DNA of 64,000 nucleotides from Merdiplasma sp964643295 (GCA_964643295.1 CAZXSN010000008.1:21988-85987), one strand, 5' to 3'; counted from the stretch's first letter, positions 8,555-16,993 are shown. The notes: generated by a model from the letters alone, not told the origin. Program-made: numbers and translations.

Positions 8555-9969
8555 GAGAACTGATACGGATTGAGCGGGGAGAATTAAACGGGGGACTGCG
8601 AAACTACCATCTGACCATCTTTGAAGGCGATATTCTCTATATCCAGAGCCTTTCGCAAAACAGCCTGCGCTGTGTGCGCGATGTGCTTTCCGGGACGCGT
8701 TCCCTGGAGAGCGGGAGGCTTCTGATTGGGGAGGAAAAAGTTTCTGTTTATGACAGCGCCGCGGCGGCCAGACTGGGTGTTTACGCGGTCTCTTTTGGCT
8801 GGGAATTTGTTGAAACGATGAGCATCGCCGAAAATTTAAAACCTCTTCGTCCTTTCTGGCATCTGTATTCGGTTTCCAGGAATGTGAAAGAAATACGCGC
8901 CTATTTCGAGAAGGAGCAGGTGCACCTGGATCCTGAGGAGCCGGTGTGGAAGCTTTCAGAGGGGGAGCGGAAAAAACTGGGGCTGTTAAAGGCCAGTCTG
9001 CGAAATGCCAGGCTGGTGATCCTGGATCTTACCAGTGAGCGGCTGGAAGGGCGGACAGCGGAGGAAATCTGCCAGATGGTCAAAAGCAGGAACGCTGCCG
9101 ATCAGACTGCTTTTTTAATTCTTTCGATCGGATATACTCCGATTGCCGAGGCGGCGACCAGAGTGCAGGTTCTGCACAGAGGACGCGATCTGAAGGAATG
9201 GTGGGAGGTAAGTCCGAAAGTGCGGGAGCGTCTGCGAAGCGGTGTGCTTTTCTCTCCTGACAGGCGAAAGTCCGGCGATGCAAAAGAACGTCTGTTTACT
9301 GGACTTTACGATTATGAATGGGAGTGTGCGGACGATATCTGGGAGTATCTGCGAAGGGTGAAAAGGAATGAGCCGCAGGTCTGGAAAGAGCACCTTAACC
9401 TGGAGATCCCGGAAAGCGGGGATGGAAGAAAGGGAGGCTCAGTGGTGATTCCGGCGCACAGTGAGGAAAAACTGCTCCCCAACCTTACCGTAGAAGAAAA
9501 CCTGACCATCGCCATGGGCAGCCGGATCGCGCACGGAAAGTACGGCTGCATCTACCCGAGACTGCAGCGAAACCTCGTGGAAAACTTCTGCCGGGAGAAC
9601 GGGTTTGAGAAAACGAAAGAGCGCATTTCGGATTTAAGTCGTGTGCAGAGAAAGATCCTTTCCGTGTCCCGCTTTGCCCTCGCAAAGCCGCAGGCCATCC
9701 TGTTAGACAGTCCTTACGGGGACTTAAACGCCCGGGAGGAAGAGCAGTTTCGGGAGTATCTTTTAGGGCTTGCCCGCAGAGGAATCAAGATCTTTTATTT
9801 TTCCCGCTCACGCGAATCCATGGAACTGGATTGCCGCATCATCATCTGCACGAAGAATGGGGAAAGTGCAAAAATTGACACCTATTCTCATTTTTTTCCA
9901 CCTTCCGGCAATGGGACCGGCTGTTATAATGAACCCATCAATAAAGACCAGGAGGAGGAACCAAGATGA
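8551..9969 (+). CDS. Degenerate RbsA-like protein lacking Walker A motifs
   Basis: A 472-residue protein with the two-half layout of a sugar ABC ATPase but without nucleotide-binding loops. Where Walker A should stand in half one is LYIQSLSQNSLRC; half two has none either. Remnants of signature and Walker B regions remain: KLSEGERKKLGLLKASLRNA followed by LVILDLTSE, and DLSRVQRKILSVSRFALA followed by AILLDSPYGDLN. It should not hydrolyse ATP. GTG 8551 overlaps the kinase stop (GTGA), and its own stop overlaps the next ATG (ATGA), so it is translationally coupled on both sides. A regulatory role between transporter and kinase is inferred; a catalytic ATPase is encoded separately at 11140. Confidence 0.8.
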   Translation: MRELIRIERGELNGGLRNYHLTIFEGDILYIQSLSQNSLRCVRDVLSGTRSLESGRLLIGEEKVSVYDSAAAARLGVYAVSFGWEFVETMSIAENLKPLRPFWHLYSVSRNVKEIRAYFEKEQVHLDPEEPVWKLSEGERKKLGLLKASLRNARLVILDLTSERLEGRTAEEICQMVKSRNAADQTAFLILSIGYTPIAEAATRVQVLHRGRDLKEWWEVSPKVRERLRSGVLFSPDRRKSGDAKERLFTGLYDYEWECADDIWEYLRRVKRNEPQVWKEHLNLEIPESGDGRKGGSVVIPAHSEEKLLPNLTVEENLTIAMGSRIAHGKYGCIYPRLQRNLVENFCRENGFEKTKERISDLSRVQRKILSVSRFALAKPQAILLDSPYGDLNAREEEQFREYLLGLARRGIKIFYFSRSRESMELDCRIIICTKNGESAKIDTYSHFFPPSGNGTGCYNEPINKDQEEEPR

Positions 9970-10958
9970 AAAAGTTACTGGCAATCTTACTTTCAGCCAG
10001 TCTGCTCTGCAGTCTGGCGATGGGTTCCGTTTCGTTCGCAGAGGAAGCGGAAGGCGCGGATCTGACCGGCAAGAAAGTCGGCTTCAGTCCGGTTATGATG
10101 TCTTCGGAATTCTTCGCGGGCATGTCGGATGATATGGAGGCATATTTTACGGAGCAGGGGATGGAATATTCCTCCGCAGACGCCAACGGGGACGTACAGA
10201 CACAGATCCAGAACCTGGAGAATTTTGTCTCGATGGGCATGGATTACATCATCATGTTTGCGGTGGATGCTTCTGCGATCTGTGATGCAGCGATCGCGGC
10301 CAGAAACGCCGGGGCGTTCGTGATCAATATCGGTACGGTTCTGGAGCAGAGGGATGCCTATGATGTCTGCATCAACGTGGACCAGTTTGATTCCGGCGCA
10401 GTGGTGGCGCAGATGGCTTCAGACTGGATCGACAAGACCTATCCGGACGCGGAAGACGGGAGTATTGAGGTAGCGATCCTGGAGGAGAGAGATTCGGAAG
10501 ATGCAATCCGCAGAAGCGATGGGCTGCACGAGATTGAGAAGCTGAATTCCAAGGCCAAGGTGGTGTATGTCGCAGAGCAGACGATCAGTGACGGCGCGAC
10601 GAAATCCCAGGAACTGACAGATGCCCTGTTTTTGCAGAATCCGGATGTGAAATGCATTCTGACTTATGGAACGGATATGGCACAGGGCGCTGACGAGATA
10701 GCTCTGCAGAAAGTGGAAAACAAAGAAGAGTTTGCGATCTTCACCGTGGATACCCCGGAATTCATCCGCGGCAAAGTGAAGGAATCGGTGGACAATACGT
10801 CGACGATTCGAGGAACCGTGATGCTGGGCGAGGGCACTCCTTACACCTGCTACAAGCTGATGGACGGTTCCTGGATAGACCGGGTGGAAGACGGCGTATA
10901 TAAGGAACGCTGTATTGCCATCACTCCGGATACCTTAAGCGAATACTTCCCGGAGTAA
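9966..10958 (+). CDS. Sugar ABC transporter substrate-binding protein (RbsB/PBP1 type)
   Basis: A 330-residue exported binding protein. Residues 1-25 are a signal peptide (MKKLLAILLSASLL then SVSFA/EE); there is no clear lipobox, although a Cys occurs at residue 15. The mature part is a Peripla_BP_4 fold: GKKVGFSPVMMSSEFFAGM at its start, QIQNLENFVSMGMDYIIMF near 79, and a second lobe with ILTYGTDMAQGADEIAL. The probable ligand is a sugar or polyol, identity unknown. Its ATG overlaps the stop of the Walker-less protein. A hairpin follows before the ATPase gene, which could make this protein more abundant than the membrane components. Confidence 0.9.
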   Translation: MKKLLAILLSASLLCSLAMGSVSFAEEAEGADLTGKKVGFSPVMMSSEFFAGMSDDMEAYFTEQGMEYSSADANGDVQTQIQNLENFVSMGMDYIIMFAVDASAICDAAIAARNAGAFVINIGTVLEQRDAYDVCINVDQFDSGAVVAQMASDWIDKTYPDAEDGSIEVAILEERDSEDAIRRSDGLHEIEKLNSKAKVVYVAEQTISDGATKSQELTDALFLQNPDVKCILTYGTDMAQGADEIALQKVENKEEFAIFTVDTPEFIRGKVKESVDNTSTIRGTVMLGEGTPYTCYKLMDGSWIDRVEDGVYKERCIAITPDTLSEYFPE

Positions 10959-11068
10959 AAGATCTGCCCCCTGTACGAAACGGCTGTTTTTTGCTGCCTG
11001 TGATAGAATGGAAATCCTGGAGGAAGCGCCTGCGCTGTACAGGAGGAATACACACGAAAGTTTCCCGG

Positions 11069-11112
11069 GCCGTCCGGATCTTTTGCTGAGGATCCCGGAC
11101 GGCTCCTTTCTT
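11069..11112 (+). terminator. Intergenic hairpin between binding-protein and ATPase genes
   Basis: GCCGTCCGGATC (11069-11080) pairs with GATCCCGGACGGC (11091-11103) with one bulge, followed by TCCTTTCTT. This is a likely partial terminator that would let the binding protein be made in excess over the ATPase and permease. Confidence 0.6.
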
Positions 11113-11139
11113 ACAGGATGTCGGCGGAAAGGAAATCCT

Positions 11140-12630
11140 ATGAGCAAGATACTGGAAGTCAAACATGTGACAAAACGATACCCAGGCGTAGTTGCCCTGG
11201 ATGACGTCTCTTTTGATGTGGAGCAGGGGGAGATCCTGGCGCTGATCGGGGAGAACGGAGCCGGAAAATCGACGCTGATCAAGACGATTGCCGGTGCCAT
11301 CACGCCGGAGCAGGGCACCATTGTGATCGATGGAAAAGAGTTTTCAAAACTGACGCCCGGCCTTGCAAAGGAGGTCGGCATTGGTGTGGTCTATCAGGAG
11401 TTCGACCTGGTTCCGTCGTTAAGCATCGCGGAGAACATTTTCCTTGGCGATAAGGTGGGTTCGAAAAAAGGAATGCCGGACTTTAAGGAGATGAGATCCC
11501 GCGCTGCGCAGATCCTTGACGATCTGGGAGTGAAGATGGATGTCAATACGCAGGTGCACATGCTCTCCACGGCGCAGATGCAGATCGTGGAGATCGCCAA
11601 GGCACTCGTGAAGAACTGTAAAGTGCTGATTATGGATGAACCGTCCGCCTCCATTCCGATGGCGGAGGTCGGAAACATGTTCCGGATCGTGCGCACACTG
11701 AAAGAACGCGGGGTCTCGATTATCTATATCAGTCACCGGCTGGAGGAACTGTTTGAACTGTGCGACCGGGTGACGGTGCTTCGGGACGGAAGGTATGTTG
11801 TGACGCGTAAGGTTGCGGATACCACCAAGCATGATCTGATTAAGGACATGATTGGCCGCGAACTGAACGAGAAATTCCCGGAGCGAAACACCGTGATCGG
11901 AGAACCTGTCCTGGATGTCAAAGATCTGACCGGCAACGGAGATTTCAACATCAACCTCACCCTGCATCGGGGAGAGATTTTAGGCCTTGCGGGACTGGTT
12001 GGCGCCGGACGAACAGAACTGGCGAAGATGATCTGCGGCGATGTGAAGCCGCAAAGCGGGGAGATCCTTGTCAAGGGAAAGAAGATGAAAGCAGCTTCTG
12101 TAGCGGATGCGGTGGAACTTGGAATTGGTTTAATCCCGGAGGACCGTAAGCAGGAAGGGGCTTTCCTGGAGTACAGCGTCGAGTGGAATATCCCCGTGAT
12201 GAGCCTGCGCAGAAACAGCAGGCACGGGCTGATGAATTTCAGGGCGCTTGCCTCCCTGGTCGAGAAATACACGAGAACGCTGGATATCAAGACACCTACG
12301 GTGAAGCAGCTGGTACGCAACCTCTCCGGCGGCAATCAGCAGAAGGTTGTGGTGGCCAAGGTGCTGGCGGCGGAGAATGACATCTTAATCTTTGATGAGC
12401 CGACGCGGGGGATCGATGTCGGTGCCAAACAGGAGATCTATAAGCTGATGAACCGGCTGGTGGAAGAAGGCAATGCCATCCTGATGATCTCTTCGGAGAT
12501 GGAGGAGATGCTGGGCATGAGTGACCGGATCCTGGTGCTGCACGAAGGCCGGGTGAGCGGGGAGCTGTCCAAAGAGGAGTTCAGTCAGGAAAAAGTGCTT
12601 ACGCTGGCATCAGGAATTGTGGAGGAATAG
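11140..12630 (+). CDS. Sugar ABC transporter ATP-binding protein (RbsA/MglA type)
   Basis: A 496-residue duplicated ATPase energising sugar import. Half one has Walker A GENGAGKST (residues 37-45) and Walker B VLIMDEPSAS. Half two has the usual altered P-loop GLVGAGRTEL, then LSGGNQQKVVVAKVLA and ILIFDEPTRGID. Length and motifs are typical of the CUT2 family. The start is ATG 11140, with AAAGGA upstream; the frame continues open to 11008, but that stretch contains the intergenic hairpin and is not expected to be coding. The permease gene begins 3 bases after the stop. Confidence 0.93.
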   Translation: MSKILEVKHVTKRYPGVVALDDVSFDVEQGEILALIGENGAGKSTLIKTIAGAITPEQGTIVIDGKEFSKLTPGLAKEVGIGVVYQEFDLVPSLSIAENIFLGDKVGSKKGMPDFKEMRSRAAQILDDLGVKMDVNTQVHMLSTAQMQIVEIAKALVKNCKVLIMDEPSASIPMAEVGNMFRIVRTLKERGVSIIYISHRLEELFELCDRVTVLRDGRYVVTRKVADTTKHDLIKDMIGRELNEKFPERNTVIGEPVLDVKDLTGNGDFNINLTLHRGEILGLAGLVGAGRTELAKMICGDVKPQSGEILVKGKKMKAASVADAVELGIGLIPEDRKQEGAFLEYSVEWNIPVMSLRRNSRHGLMNFRALASLVEKYTRTLDIKTPTVKQLVRNLSGGNQQKVVVAKVLAAENDILIFDEPTRGIDVGAKQEIYKLMNRLVEEGNAILMISSEMEEMLGMSDRILVLHEGRVSGELSKEEFSQEKVLTLASGIVEE

Positions 12631-12633
12631 AAG

Positions 12634-13620
12634 ATGGCGAAAGTAGTTGATTTTTGCAGAAGAAATCTCGCGTGGGTTCTCCTGCTGCTGATCTGTGTGG
12701 TGTTCACCTTTACGAGTGAGAACTTTCTGACACTGACGAACCTGCTGAATATCCTGAACCAGAATGCGTATGTGATCATCTCCGCCTACGGGATCGCTCT
12801 GATCATGATGTCCGGCGGACTGGATATGGCAGTCGGCTATCAGATGAGTATCTGCGGGGTGCTCTGTGCGATGATGATCATGAACGCCGGTGTGCCGATT
12901 CCCATTGCCGTGATCGTCACAATCCTGATCAGTGTGGCGTTTGGTATGCTGGGAACACTGCTGGAACAGCTCCTTCAGCTGCCCCACATCTTTGTTTCCA
13001 TTGGCCTCAGCACGGTTTATCAGGGCATTGCCTATGTCATCACGAATTCCAAAACGATCTCCAGTTTACCGGCTTCCTTTAAGGTGATCGGGCAGGGGAC
13101 GATCTTTCATCCGAGTCTCACGTATGCGACCATTTTCATGGTCGCGGCCGGAGTGGTCATGAGCTTTGTGATGGACCGCACGTATTTCGGCCGCTACGTG
13201 TTCGCTCTCGGAGGCAATGAGGCAGCCGCCCGACTGGCGGGGATCAATGTAAAGAAGATGAAGTATGCCATCGGTGCGATTTCCGGACTGTTTACCGGCA
13301 TCGGGGCAGTGGTGTTAACCTCCCGTGTCGGGGCAGCGGCAGCCAATACGGCGGCGGGAACCGAAATCACGGTGATGACCGGTATCCTGGTCGGCGGTGT
13401 TTCGGTGCGCGGCGGTGAGGGCAAGATCGCCAACTGTGTGGCCGGTGTTCTGATCATGGGTCTTCTGGCGAACGGCATGCAGCTTGGAGGCCTGAATACC
13501 TATTATCAGTATGTGGCGAAGGGTGCGATCATGCTGCTCGTGATGTGGTTTGATGCTTTCCAGATCAAGCGCAGAGCAATCGCCTCCAACAGGCGCAAGG
13601 AGGAGAAGGCAGCGGCTTAA
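12634..13620 (+). CDS. Sugar ABC transporter permease (RbsC type, BPD_transp_2)
   Basis: A 328-residue polytopic membrane protein, with hydrophobic helices throughout, GIALIMMSGGLDMAVGYQM near residue 50 and GGNEAAARLAGINVKK near 193, the typical CUT2 permease signature (G-G-N-x-x-A-A-R-x-A-G-I). It forms the channel with the ATPase encoded just upstream. It is the last gene of the cassette; the convergent azlCD genes follow. Confidence 0.93.
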   Translation: MAKVVDFCRRNLAWVLLLLICVVFTFTSENFLTLTNLLNILNQNAYVIISAYGIALIMMSGGLDMAVGYQMSICGVLCAMMIMNAGVPIPIAVIVTILISVAFGMLGTLLEQLLQLPHIFVSIGLSTVYQGIAYVITNSKTISSLPASFKVIGQGTIFHPSLTYATIFMVAAGVVMSFVMDRTYFGRYVFALGGNEAAARLAGINVKKMKYAIGAISGLFTGIGAVVLTSRVGAAAANTAAGTEITVMTGILVGGVSVRGGEGKIANCVAGVLIMGLLANGMQLGGLNTYYQYVAKGAIMLLVMWFDAFQIKRRAIASNRRKEEKAAA

Positions 13621-13690
13621 GAACGACTGAAACGGCAGAAAGCGGGACATCCTGTTCTTCGTCTGAGACATCTTTTCCTGGCAGGGGTTT

Positions 13691-14017
13691 TCAAAAGACG
13701 GCCTGCACCAGGAACATGTAGCATACGGTGCCTCCGGCGATGGACAGCAGCATGTTCCGCTTTTTTACGTGCAAAAAGACCACCACCAGAATGGCGATCA
13801 GCTCCGGGATCCCGTGGCTGCCGGTAAGGACATGCACGTTTTTGAGCGAGTAGACAATGAGCATCCCAAAAAGCGCTCCCGGAAGCATTCTCCCCAGATC
13901 GCGGATATAGCCTGGAGTCGGTTTGTCCGCCGGGAAAAGCAGAAACGGCAGGAAGCGCGTGAGCATCGTCCCTAAGACTACCATGGCGATGGTGATGATC
14001 TGCTGTGTCAAAGTCAT
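13691..14017 (-). CDS. azlD: AzlD-family branched-chain amino acid export subunit
   Basis: A 108-residue protein with four hydrophobic segments, matching AzlD: IAMVVLGTMLTRFLPFLLF at the N-terminus and GRMLPGALFGMLIVYSL in the middle. AzlCD pairs export branched-chain amino acids or analogues. Its ATG overlaps the azlC stop by four bases (ATGA), showing coupled translation. Confidence 0.9.
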   Translation of the reverse strand: MTLTQQIITIAMVVLGTMLTRFLPFLLFPADKPTPGYIRDLGRMLPGALFGMLIVYSLKNVHVLTGSHGIPELIAILVVVFLHVKKRNMLLSIAGGTVCYMFLVQAVF

Positions 14018-14724
14018 GCCTGGTCTCCTTTCTTTTTAAGGCGCAGCAAGGTAAGCGCGGTAAGGATTGCAATCATGGCAGGGATGATAAACCGGTCAGG
14101 GCCAAACATAAGCAGGCAAAGAAGGGAAAGTCCCACTCCCAACAGGGCGCTGGTATGGTCCTTCTCCTTTTGCCACTGATCGAGGAAAATCACGACGAAC
14201 ATGGCCGTCATCACGAAATCCAGCCCTTCTGTTTCAAAGGGGATCAGAGAACCGAAGAGTCCGCCGATAGCGGCCCCCAGGCACCAGTAACACTGGTTTA
14301 AGAGCGAGACGAAGAAATAGAACCATCCCGCATCGACACCCTCCGGAATCTTTGCCGCGCAGTTGATCGAGAAGGTTTCATCGCACAGCGCAAAGACCAG
14401 ATACCATTTTTTCTTTCCCACATCCCGGTATTTATCCAGCATCGAAATTCCGTAAAACAAGTGTCTCGCGTTGATCATGAGAGTCATCGCGAGAGCCTGC
14501 AGCGGATGAAAAGCCCCAAGCAGAAGGTCCACCGCGACAAACTGCATGGAACCCGCAAAGATGGTCACACTCATAATCAGCGGGTACCAGAAGGAAAAAC
14601 CGGAAACTCCCATGTAAATCCCGTATGTCATGCCCAGAAAGCCGAAACCGGCCAGAATGGGCAGTGTATAGGGAAACGCCGCCTGCAGCGCTCTCTGGCA
14701 GACCTTTCTTTTGGAAGGATCCAT
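14014..14724 (-). CDS. azlC: AzlC-family branched-chain amino acid exporter
   Basis: A 236-residue membrane protein of the AzlC family: YTLPILAGFGFLGMTYGIYM near the N-terminus, then MSVTIFAGSMQFVAVDLLLG and NARHLFYGISM, the family core. The chosen start is ATG 14724, eight bases after GAGGTG. A further upstream in-frame ATG at 14754 forms part of the probable -10 box, so it would lie outside the transcript. It pairs with AzlD. Confidence 0.9.
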   Translation of the reverse strand: MDPSKRKVCQRALQAAFPYTLPILAGFGFLGMTYGIYMGVSGFSFWYPLIMSVTIFAGSMQFVAVDLLLGAFHPLQALAMTLMINARHLFYGISMLDKYRDVGKKKWYLVFALCDETFSINCAAKIPEGVDAGWFYFFVSLLNQCYWCLGAAIGGLFGSLIPFETEGLDFVMTAMFVVIFLDQWQKEKDHTSALLGVGLSLLCLLMFGPDRFIIPAMIAILTALTLLRLKKKGDQA

Positions 14725-14745
14725 TTTTGCATCACCTCTAGGTTT

Positions 14746-14774
14746 ATCATACATCCTCCAATCTCTTCCTTCAA
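14746..14774 (-). promoter_or_regulatory. Promoter of azlCD
   Basis: On the minus strand TTGAAG (14769-14774) is separated by 17 bases from TATGAT (14746-14751). Transcription would start near 14739, leaving a leader of about 15 bases with the ribosome site. Nothing else was recognised in the 244 bases from 14775 to 15018. Confidence 0.6.
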
Positions 14775-15018
14775 GCGGGAAATGGACAAAAAGAAGCCAA
14801 GAGAAAAAGGCATAAGACTTCAGATTCTGATCCGCGTATGGGAAAACCTGTCCCCGCCTTTTTCAATCTGTTTGAAAAAGCGGTTCCCTCAGTCGTTTTT
14901 TCCGGCAAAAGTACCAAAAGACGAAAAGGCGTATATTTCGAAACTGACGGAAAGTTTTCTGAGAGTAAGGAGAAAGTTCTGTGCTTTCGCCAAAAAGACA
15001 ACTCTTAAGAAAATATAG

Positions 15019-15047
15019 TTGACTTTGAGGGGCTGCAAGACTAAACT
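15019..15047 (+). promoter_or_regulatory. Promoter of the amt-PII gene, with overlapping inverted repeat
   Basis: TTGACT (15019-15024), 17 bases, TAAACT (15042-15047). A perfect inverted repeat CTGCAA (15033-15038) / TTGCAG (15056-15061) brackets the -10 and start site; it could be an operator or, if transcription begins upstream, an RNA stem. Confidence 0.65.
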
Positions 15048-15064
15048 TTTACGCGTTGCAGGCA

Positions 15065-15106
15065 AGGGCGCTTAGAGGAAACTTTAGGCGCCCTGTTTTG
15101 ATTCTT
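15065..15106 (+). terminator. Leader terminator/attenuator upstream of amt
   Basis: Bases 15065-15077 pair with 15082-15094 over 13 positions (including U-G pairs), closed by a GAAA tetraloop at 15078-15081, followed by GTTTTGATTCTT. It lies between the promoter and the amt start codon with no gene between, so it would stop most transcripts unless prevented: a probable attenuator. No canonical ANTAR hexaloop pair was recognised. Confidence 0.65.
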
Positions 15107-15143
15107 GGATTCTTTGGTTTCAAAGAGAGTGAGGAGGAACACT

Positions 15144-16898
15144 ATGACACAGGAAGTAATGACAGCAATCAGCGAGGCAGTGGGGAATGAAGTGTTCGCG
15201 GTCTGGTTTCTGATCGGGGCGGCGCTGGTGTTTTTCATGCAGGCGGGATTCGCCATGGTGGAGACGGGCTTTACAAGGGCGAAGAATGCGGGGAACATCA
15301 TCATGAAAAACCTGATGGATTTCTGTATCGGAACCTGTGTGTTTATCGTGATCGGCTTTGGTTTGCTTTTAGGGGAGGATGCCTTAAACGGATTTTTAGG
15401 AAAGCCTACGATGGGAATTTTTACCGACTACGCCAACTTTGACTGGTCCAACTTTGTCTTCAACCTGGTATTCTGCGCGACGGCGGCCACAATCGTTTCC
15501 GGCGCAATGGCGGAGCGGACGAAGTTTTTATCCTACTGTATCTATTCAGCTGTGATCTCAGCCGTGGTGTATCCGATCGAAGCGCACTGGATCTGGGGCG
15601 GCGGCTGGCTTGTTCAGCGGGGGTTTCACGATTTTGCCGGTTCCTGTGCGATTCACATGGTCGGCGGATTAACTGCCTTAATCGGAGCAGCCATGGAAGG
15701 GGCAAGGATCGGGAAGTTTACGCGGGATGAGAGAGGGAAAGTGACGAAAGTGCATGCCTTCCCCGGCCACAACATCGTCGTCGGCGCTTTGGGGTGCTTT
15801 ATCCTCTGGTTCGGCTGGTACGGTTTCAACGGCGCGGCCTGCAAAACCGGCGAGCAGCTGGCCTCGGTGTTCATGGCGACCACGATTGCCCCGGCGGTGG
15901 CAACTGTGACCTGCATGATCTTCACCTGGATCAAATACGGGAAACCGGATGTCTCCATGTGCCTGAACGCGTCCCTGGCCGGTCTGGTCGCCATCACGGC
16001 TCCCTGCGACATGGTGGATACTTTCGGGTCGGTTGTGATCGGTGCCGTGGCAGGTCTTCTGGTGGTGTTCGGCGTCTGGTTCTGTGACAACGTGATCCAT
16101 GTGGATGATCCGGTCGGCGCGATTGCCGTCCACTTCATGAACGGGATGTGGGGCACCATCGCTGTGGGACTGTTTGCCACGGATGCGGCTCCGGACTGTA
16201 CGGTCAACGGATTGTTCTACGGCGGCGGTTTCTCTCAGCTTGGCATTCAGTTAATCGGCATGCTTTCGGTCTTAGCCTGGACAGGGGTGACTATGACGAT
16301 CGTGTTTAAGTTAATCGATCTGACGGTCGGCCTGCGGGTTTCCAAAGAGGAGGAGATCGAGGGACTGGACGTGAAAGAGCATGGACTTTCCTCCGCTTAC
16401 GCAGGTTTCAGTATCATCGATGTCACTTCCGGATCGATGGATATCAATGAGAATACGGATCTCGGCGAGAGCGATTATGAGAAGGCCTCCAGTGTGCAGA
16501 AAGACGCGGCTGTCCGAGTCGCCGGTGCACTGGATCTGGATACCGGTATCCACAAGGTGTCCATCATCGCCAGACTGTCCCGCTATGACCGCTTAAAGAC
16601 CGCTCTCAACGATCTGGGTGTGACCGGCATGACGGTCACCCAGGTGATGGGCTGCGGCGTTCAGAAAGGAGCAGGAGAAAAGTACCGCGGCGTAGAAATG
16701 GACGCGACGCTGCTGCCGAAGGTGAAGGTGGAAGTGATTGTCAGCAAGATCCCGGTCAGCGAGGTGATCGAGGCCGCCAAGAAGGCGCTTTACACCGGGC
16801 ATATCGGCGACGGGAAGATTTTTGTCTACAACGTGCAGAAAGTCGTGAAGGTCCGTACCGGGGAGGAAGACTACGCGGCGCTGCAGGATGTGGAGTAG
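15144..16898 (+). CDS. amt: Ammonium transporter with C-terminal PII (GlnK-like) domain
   Basis: A 584-residue fusion. Residues 1 to about 420 are an Amt/MEP channel (FMQAGFAMVETGFTRAKNAG near 28, AHWIWGGGWL near 147, AIHMVGGLTALIGA near 165), and residues 470-584 are a PII signalling domain: HKVSIIARLSRYDRLKTAL, T-loop QKGAGEKYRGVEMD, B-loop TGHIGDGKIFVY and C-terminal VRTGEEDY. PII proteins block Amt channels by inserting the T-loop, so the fusion puts the valve on the channel. The Tyr that is uridylylated in enteric PII is Met519 here. GAGGAGG precedes ATG 15144. It has its own promoter and leader hairpin. Confidence 0.93.
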   Translation: MTQEVMTAISEAVGNEVFAVWFLIGAALVFFMQAGFAMVETGFTRAKNAGNIIMKNLMDFCIGTCVFIVIGFGLLLGEDALNGFLGKPTMGIFTDYANFDWSNFVFNLVFCATAATIVSGAMAERTKFLSYCIYSAVISAVVYPIEAHWIWGGGWLVQRGFHDFAGSCAIHMVGGLTALIGAAMEGARIGKFTRDERGKVTKVHAFPGHNIVVGALGCFILWFGWYGFNGAACKTGEQLASVFMATTIAPAVATVTCMIFTWIKYGKPDVSMCLNASLAGLVAITAPCDMVDTFGSVVIGAVAGLLVVFGVWFCDNVIHVDDPVGAIAVHFMNGMWGTIAVGLFATDAAPDCTVNGLFYGGGFSQLGIQLIGMLSVLAWTGVTMTIVFKLIDLTVGLRVSKEEEIEGLDVKEHGLSSAYAGFSIIDVTSGSMDINENTDLGESDYEKASSVQKDAAVRVAGALDLDTGIHKVSIIARLSRYDRLKTALNDLGVTGMTVTQVMGCGVQKGAGEKYRGVEMDATLLPKVKVEVIVSKIPVSEVIEAAKKALYTGHIGDGKIFVYNVQKVVKVRTGEEDYAALQDVE

Positions 16899-16951
16899 GA
16901 GATCATCCGGGAAGGAAGATGGGGCGGCAGATATGCTTCTCTTTGTTCTTC

Positions 16952-16993
16952 GGTCTCTCAGCGGATTTTAAATGGAAAGCATGGTGAGAGACC
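16952..16993. repeat. Inverted repeat downstream of amt
   Basis: GGTCTCTCA (16952-16960) and TGAGAGACC (16985-16993) form a perfect 9-bp stem with a 24-base loop and no U-tract. Function unknown; it could protect the 3' end of the mRNA. The rest of 16899-17105 holds nothing I recognise. Confidence 0.4.

Noticed and set aside
8551..9969. Pseudogene of an ABC ATPase
   Set aside because: The frame is fully open and start and stop are overlapped with both neighbours, which suggests a selected, non-catalytic protein.
11008..11139. N-terminal extension of the sugar ATPase
   Set aside because: The extension covers a terminator-like hairpin, and the internal ATG with AAAGGA gives the normal family length.
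15019..15143. Canonical ANTAR target in the amt leader
   Set aside because: The terminator hairpin ends in a GAAA tetraloop, and no pair of stems with six-base loops carrying A1/G4 was visible there, nor in the GSIII or glnA leaders.
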